50,566 bases of DNA, from NCBI GenBank assembly GCA_049316905.1, contig JBMOJH010000013.1, forward strand, positions 1-50,566. Direction: 5' to 3'. Made by a program: the position numbers and the translations under genes. The notes under the pieces are model-generated. The model was not told where the DNA came from. It was given only the letters and a program-made list of their open reading frames with translations, and did no database searches. This document shows positions 49,112 through 50,566 of this stretch, piece by piece. This DNA is from CAIPVR01 sp049316905 (GTDB lineage Bacteria > Actinomycetota > Acidimicrobiia > Acidimicrobiales > Microtrichaceae). How positions within the stretch are numbered: the first letter of the stretch is position 1; every line of letters starts with the position of its first letter.

Positions 49112-49819
49112 CTATCGGAAGAGATCCTCCGCGGCTGAACGCACGAGGTCGGTCAGCACCCCGGCGGGGCCGTCGACGTCGAACACCGCGGGGTCCACGC
49201 CGCGGACCACCGCCACCGGCACGCCCCGGGCCTTGCCCATCACGAGCTCCGCCGCGGCGGCCAGCTCGTCCACCACGGCGACCTCGGTCACCTGCAGCTC
49301 CCGGCCGTACGCGTCCGCGGTGCCCCGGAGGTCGAGCACCGGGCGCAGGCCGGCGGAGCCGATGGCCACGTCGGTCACGCCGCGTCGCCAGGGCCGACCG
49401 AAGGTGTCCGACACCACCACACCCACCGTCACCCCGGCGCGGCCCCGGATCCCGTCCCGGATCCGCCGCGCCGAGCGGTCGGGATCCTCCGGCAGCAGGG
49501 CCGCCTCGCCCCGGGCCACGTTGGACAGGTCGATGCCCGCGTTCGCGCACACGAAGCCGTGCCGGGTCTCGCTGATGATCAGCTCGCCCCGCCGCCGCAG
49601 CACCCGCACCGACTCGCGCTCCACGAGGGGCTTGTGGCTCAGCGGGTCGTCCGGGTCGACCGCGGCCATGGCGCCCTCGGCCTTGGAGACCACCTTCTGC
49701 GTGACCACCACCACGTCGCGGTCGACGAGGTCGACCACCTCGCAGATCATCCCGGCCAGGTCGGCGCCTCGCGCGACCTCGCCGATGCCCTCCACGCCGA
49801 ACACCTCGAGGCGGCTCAT
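49112..49819 (-). CDS. cofE: Coenzyme F420-0:L-glutamate ligase (CofE)
   Basis: This 235-residue enzyme adds L-glutamate to F420-0 using GTP. The signature segments are VTQKVVSKAEGA (39-50), SETRHGFVCANAGIDLSN, VVVSDTFGRPWRRGVTDVAIG, and the closing LVMGKARGVPVAVVRG. It is the stand-alone form. Actinobacterial FbiB usually fuses this to a nitroreductase-like C-terminal domain, which is absent here. It starts 16 bp after the cofD stop and belongs to the same operon. Confidence 0.93.
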   Translation of the reverse strand: MSRLEVFGVEGIGEVARGADLAGMICEVVDLVDRDVVVVTQKVVSKAEGAMAAVDPDDPLSHKPLVERESVRVLRRRGELIISETRHGFVCANAGIDLSNVARGEAALLPEDPDRSARRIRDGIRGRAGVTVGVVVSDTFGRPWRRGVTDVAIGSAGLRPVLDLRGTADAYGRELQVTEVAVVDELAAAAELVMGKARGVPVAVVRGVDPAVFDVDGPAGVLTDLVRSAAEDLFR

Positions 49820-49835
49820 CGCCGCGCCCCTGCGC

Positions 49836-50566
49836 TCATGCCCCGGCCCCCACCGCGGCCAGGCACGTGCGGGCCAGGGCGGCGTCGACCCCTGGCTCCG
49901 ACATCACGGTGTCGGTGACCACACAGCGCACGCCCTCGGCCTCCACGGCGTCGGCCAGTTCCGCGTCGACCCGGTCGATCACCAGGGCGGAGGCCAGCGG
50001 GGCGTACCACCGGGCCACGCCCACCACATCCGCGCGGTGGCCGAGCTCGCGGAGCAGCCTGTCCGCCGGCCCCTTCAGCGCGGCACCGCCCACGAGCGGG
50101 CTCACGGCCACGGTGCGCTCGCGTGCCGCCTCCACCGCGGCGCGCACCCCGGGCACCGCGAGGACCGGGTCGATCGACACGGCCGGGTTCGACGGCGCCA
50201 CCACCACGGCGTCGGCCCCGTCCACGGCCTCGAGCACCCCGGGTGCCGGGTGGGCCGCCGCCGCACCGTCCACCTCGACCCTCGCGATCTCCACGTCGTG
50301 GCGGTCCCGCACGAAGTACTCCTGGAACGTCAGGCGGCGCCCCGCGGGGTCGTGCAGCACGGTGCGCACAGGGTCGTCGCTCACCGGGAGGAGGCGGAGC
50401 CCCAGTCCCCAGGTGGCGACGATCTCGGCGGTCACCTCGCTGAGGGTGGCGCCGGCCCGGCGGCGCGACGTCCGGTACAGGTGGGTGCCCAGGTCCAGGT
50501 CGCCGAGGGAGAACCAGCCCGCCGCGTCGTTGCCCACGGCGTCGTCGGGTCGGATCCCGGCGTGGG
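49836..50566 (-). CDS. cofD: 2-phospho-L-lactate transferase (CofD/FbiA), 5'-truncated
   Basis: This is the C-terminal part, about 243 residues, of CofD, which joins a phospho-lactate or phosphoenolpyruvate moiety to Fo to form F420-0 or its dehydro form. The frame stays open to the right edge, and the translated edge reads HAGIRPDDAVGNDAAGW, continuous with the family. The GTG at 50537 is internal. Visible motifs are LGDLDLGTHLYRT, FQEYFVRDRHDVEI, APSNPAVSIDPVLAVPG (the phosphate site), and SPLVGGAALKGPADRLL. It is followed by cofE after 16 bp. Confidence 0.93.
   Translation of the reverse strand, partial: HAGIRPDDAVGNDAAGWFSLGDLDLGTHLYRTSRRRAGATLSEVTAEIVATWGLGLRLLPVSDDPVRTVLHDPAGRRLTFQEYFVRDRHDVEIARVEVDGAAAAHPAPGVLEAVDGADAVVVAPSNPAVSIDPVLAVPGVRAAVEAARERTVAVSPLVGGAALKGPADRLLRELGHRADVVGVARWYAPLASALVIDRVDAELADAVEAEGVRCVVTDTVMSEPGVDAALARTCLAAVGAGA

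Noticed and set aside
1..50566. Mobile elements, CRISPR arrays, tRNA or rRNA genes
   Set aside because: I looked for transposase-like frames, regular repeats and RNA-gene stretches in all gaps and saw none.

Overview
The window is a GC-rich (about 70% or more), gene-dense stretch of chromosome. Very frequent GTG starts, F420 cofactor genes, a mycobacterial-type single-cysteine Lpd flavoprotein, a MoeZ-like protein and an LCP-family cell-wall ligase all point to an actinobacterium. The class Acidimicrobiia is my best guess, but this is inferred from gene content and style only. I see no tRNA, rRNA, CRISPR array, insertion sequence, integrase or attachment site. No gap between genes exceeds about 135 bp, so there is no large unexplained non-coding stretch.

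Layout: 1-1944 carries a sirtuin (cut by the left edge) and a rhodanese-ThiF (MoeZ-like) protein. 1989-6840 has a Wzx-like flippase, a divergent glycosyltransferase and a secreted PGRP-type amidase with three C-terminal repeats. 6921-10465 is a complete dTDP-L-rhamnose operon in the order rmlA-rmlC-rmlB-rmlD. 10469-15946 holds two large GT-C-like membrane proteins, an Lpd-like quinone reductase and an RDD protein. 16019-24445 is a translationally coupled seven-gene operon: Wzm, Wzt with a carbohydrate-binding tail, a coiled-coil protein, two glycosyltransferases, a WbdD-like methyltransferase and a polytopic membrane protein. 24489-29272 is an ADP-heptose island: a GT9 heptosyltransferase, gmhA, hldE, a HAD phosphatase and a sugar-type methyltransferase. 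29329-35915 is mainly metabolic: a methyltransferase, the biotin-carboxylase subunit, a biotin ligase, an FkbM-like methyltransferase and pabC/pabB. 36022-46410 returns to surface glycans: an LCP ligase, UDP-glucose dehydrogenase, a GDP-fucose-synthase-like reductase, three coupled glycosyltransferases, an anchored Thr-rich protein, a GDP-mannose-pyrophosphorylase-like enzyme and a GalE-like epimerase. 46503-50566 has an SDR plus F420-dependent (LLM) oxidoreductase pair behind a palindromic operator, a second SDR, and cofE/cofD (cofD is cut by the right edge).

How it fits together: most of the window reads as one large surface-polysaccharide locus. Nucleotide sugars (dTDP-rhamnose, UDP-glucuronate, GDP-mannose derivatives, probably ADP-heptose) feed at least seven glycosyltransferases. 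An ABC exporter (Wzm/Wzt) and possibly the Wzx flippase move the glycan out, and the LCP protein could attach it to peptidoglycan. The Wzt tail domain together with the WbdD-like parts suggests that chain length is set by a terminal cap, as in some Gram-negative O-antigens.

A recurring promoter layout stands out. A TAnnnT hexamer sits 6-8 nt (TAGnnT type) or 10 nt (TACnGT type) upstream of the start codon at about ten genes, which implies leaderless or nearly leaderless mRNAs. I used it to choose several start codons. The most unusual local signal is a 17-bp tandem duplication at the start of the fcl-like gene, which appears to have moved its start codon and created a six-codon upstream ORF.
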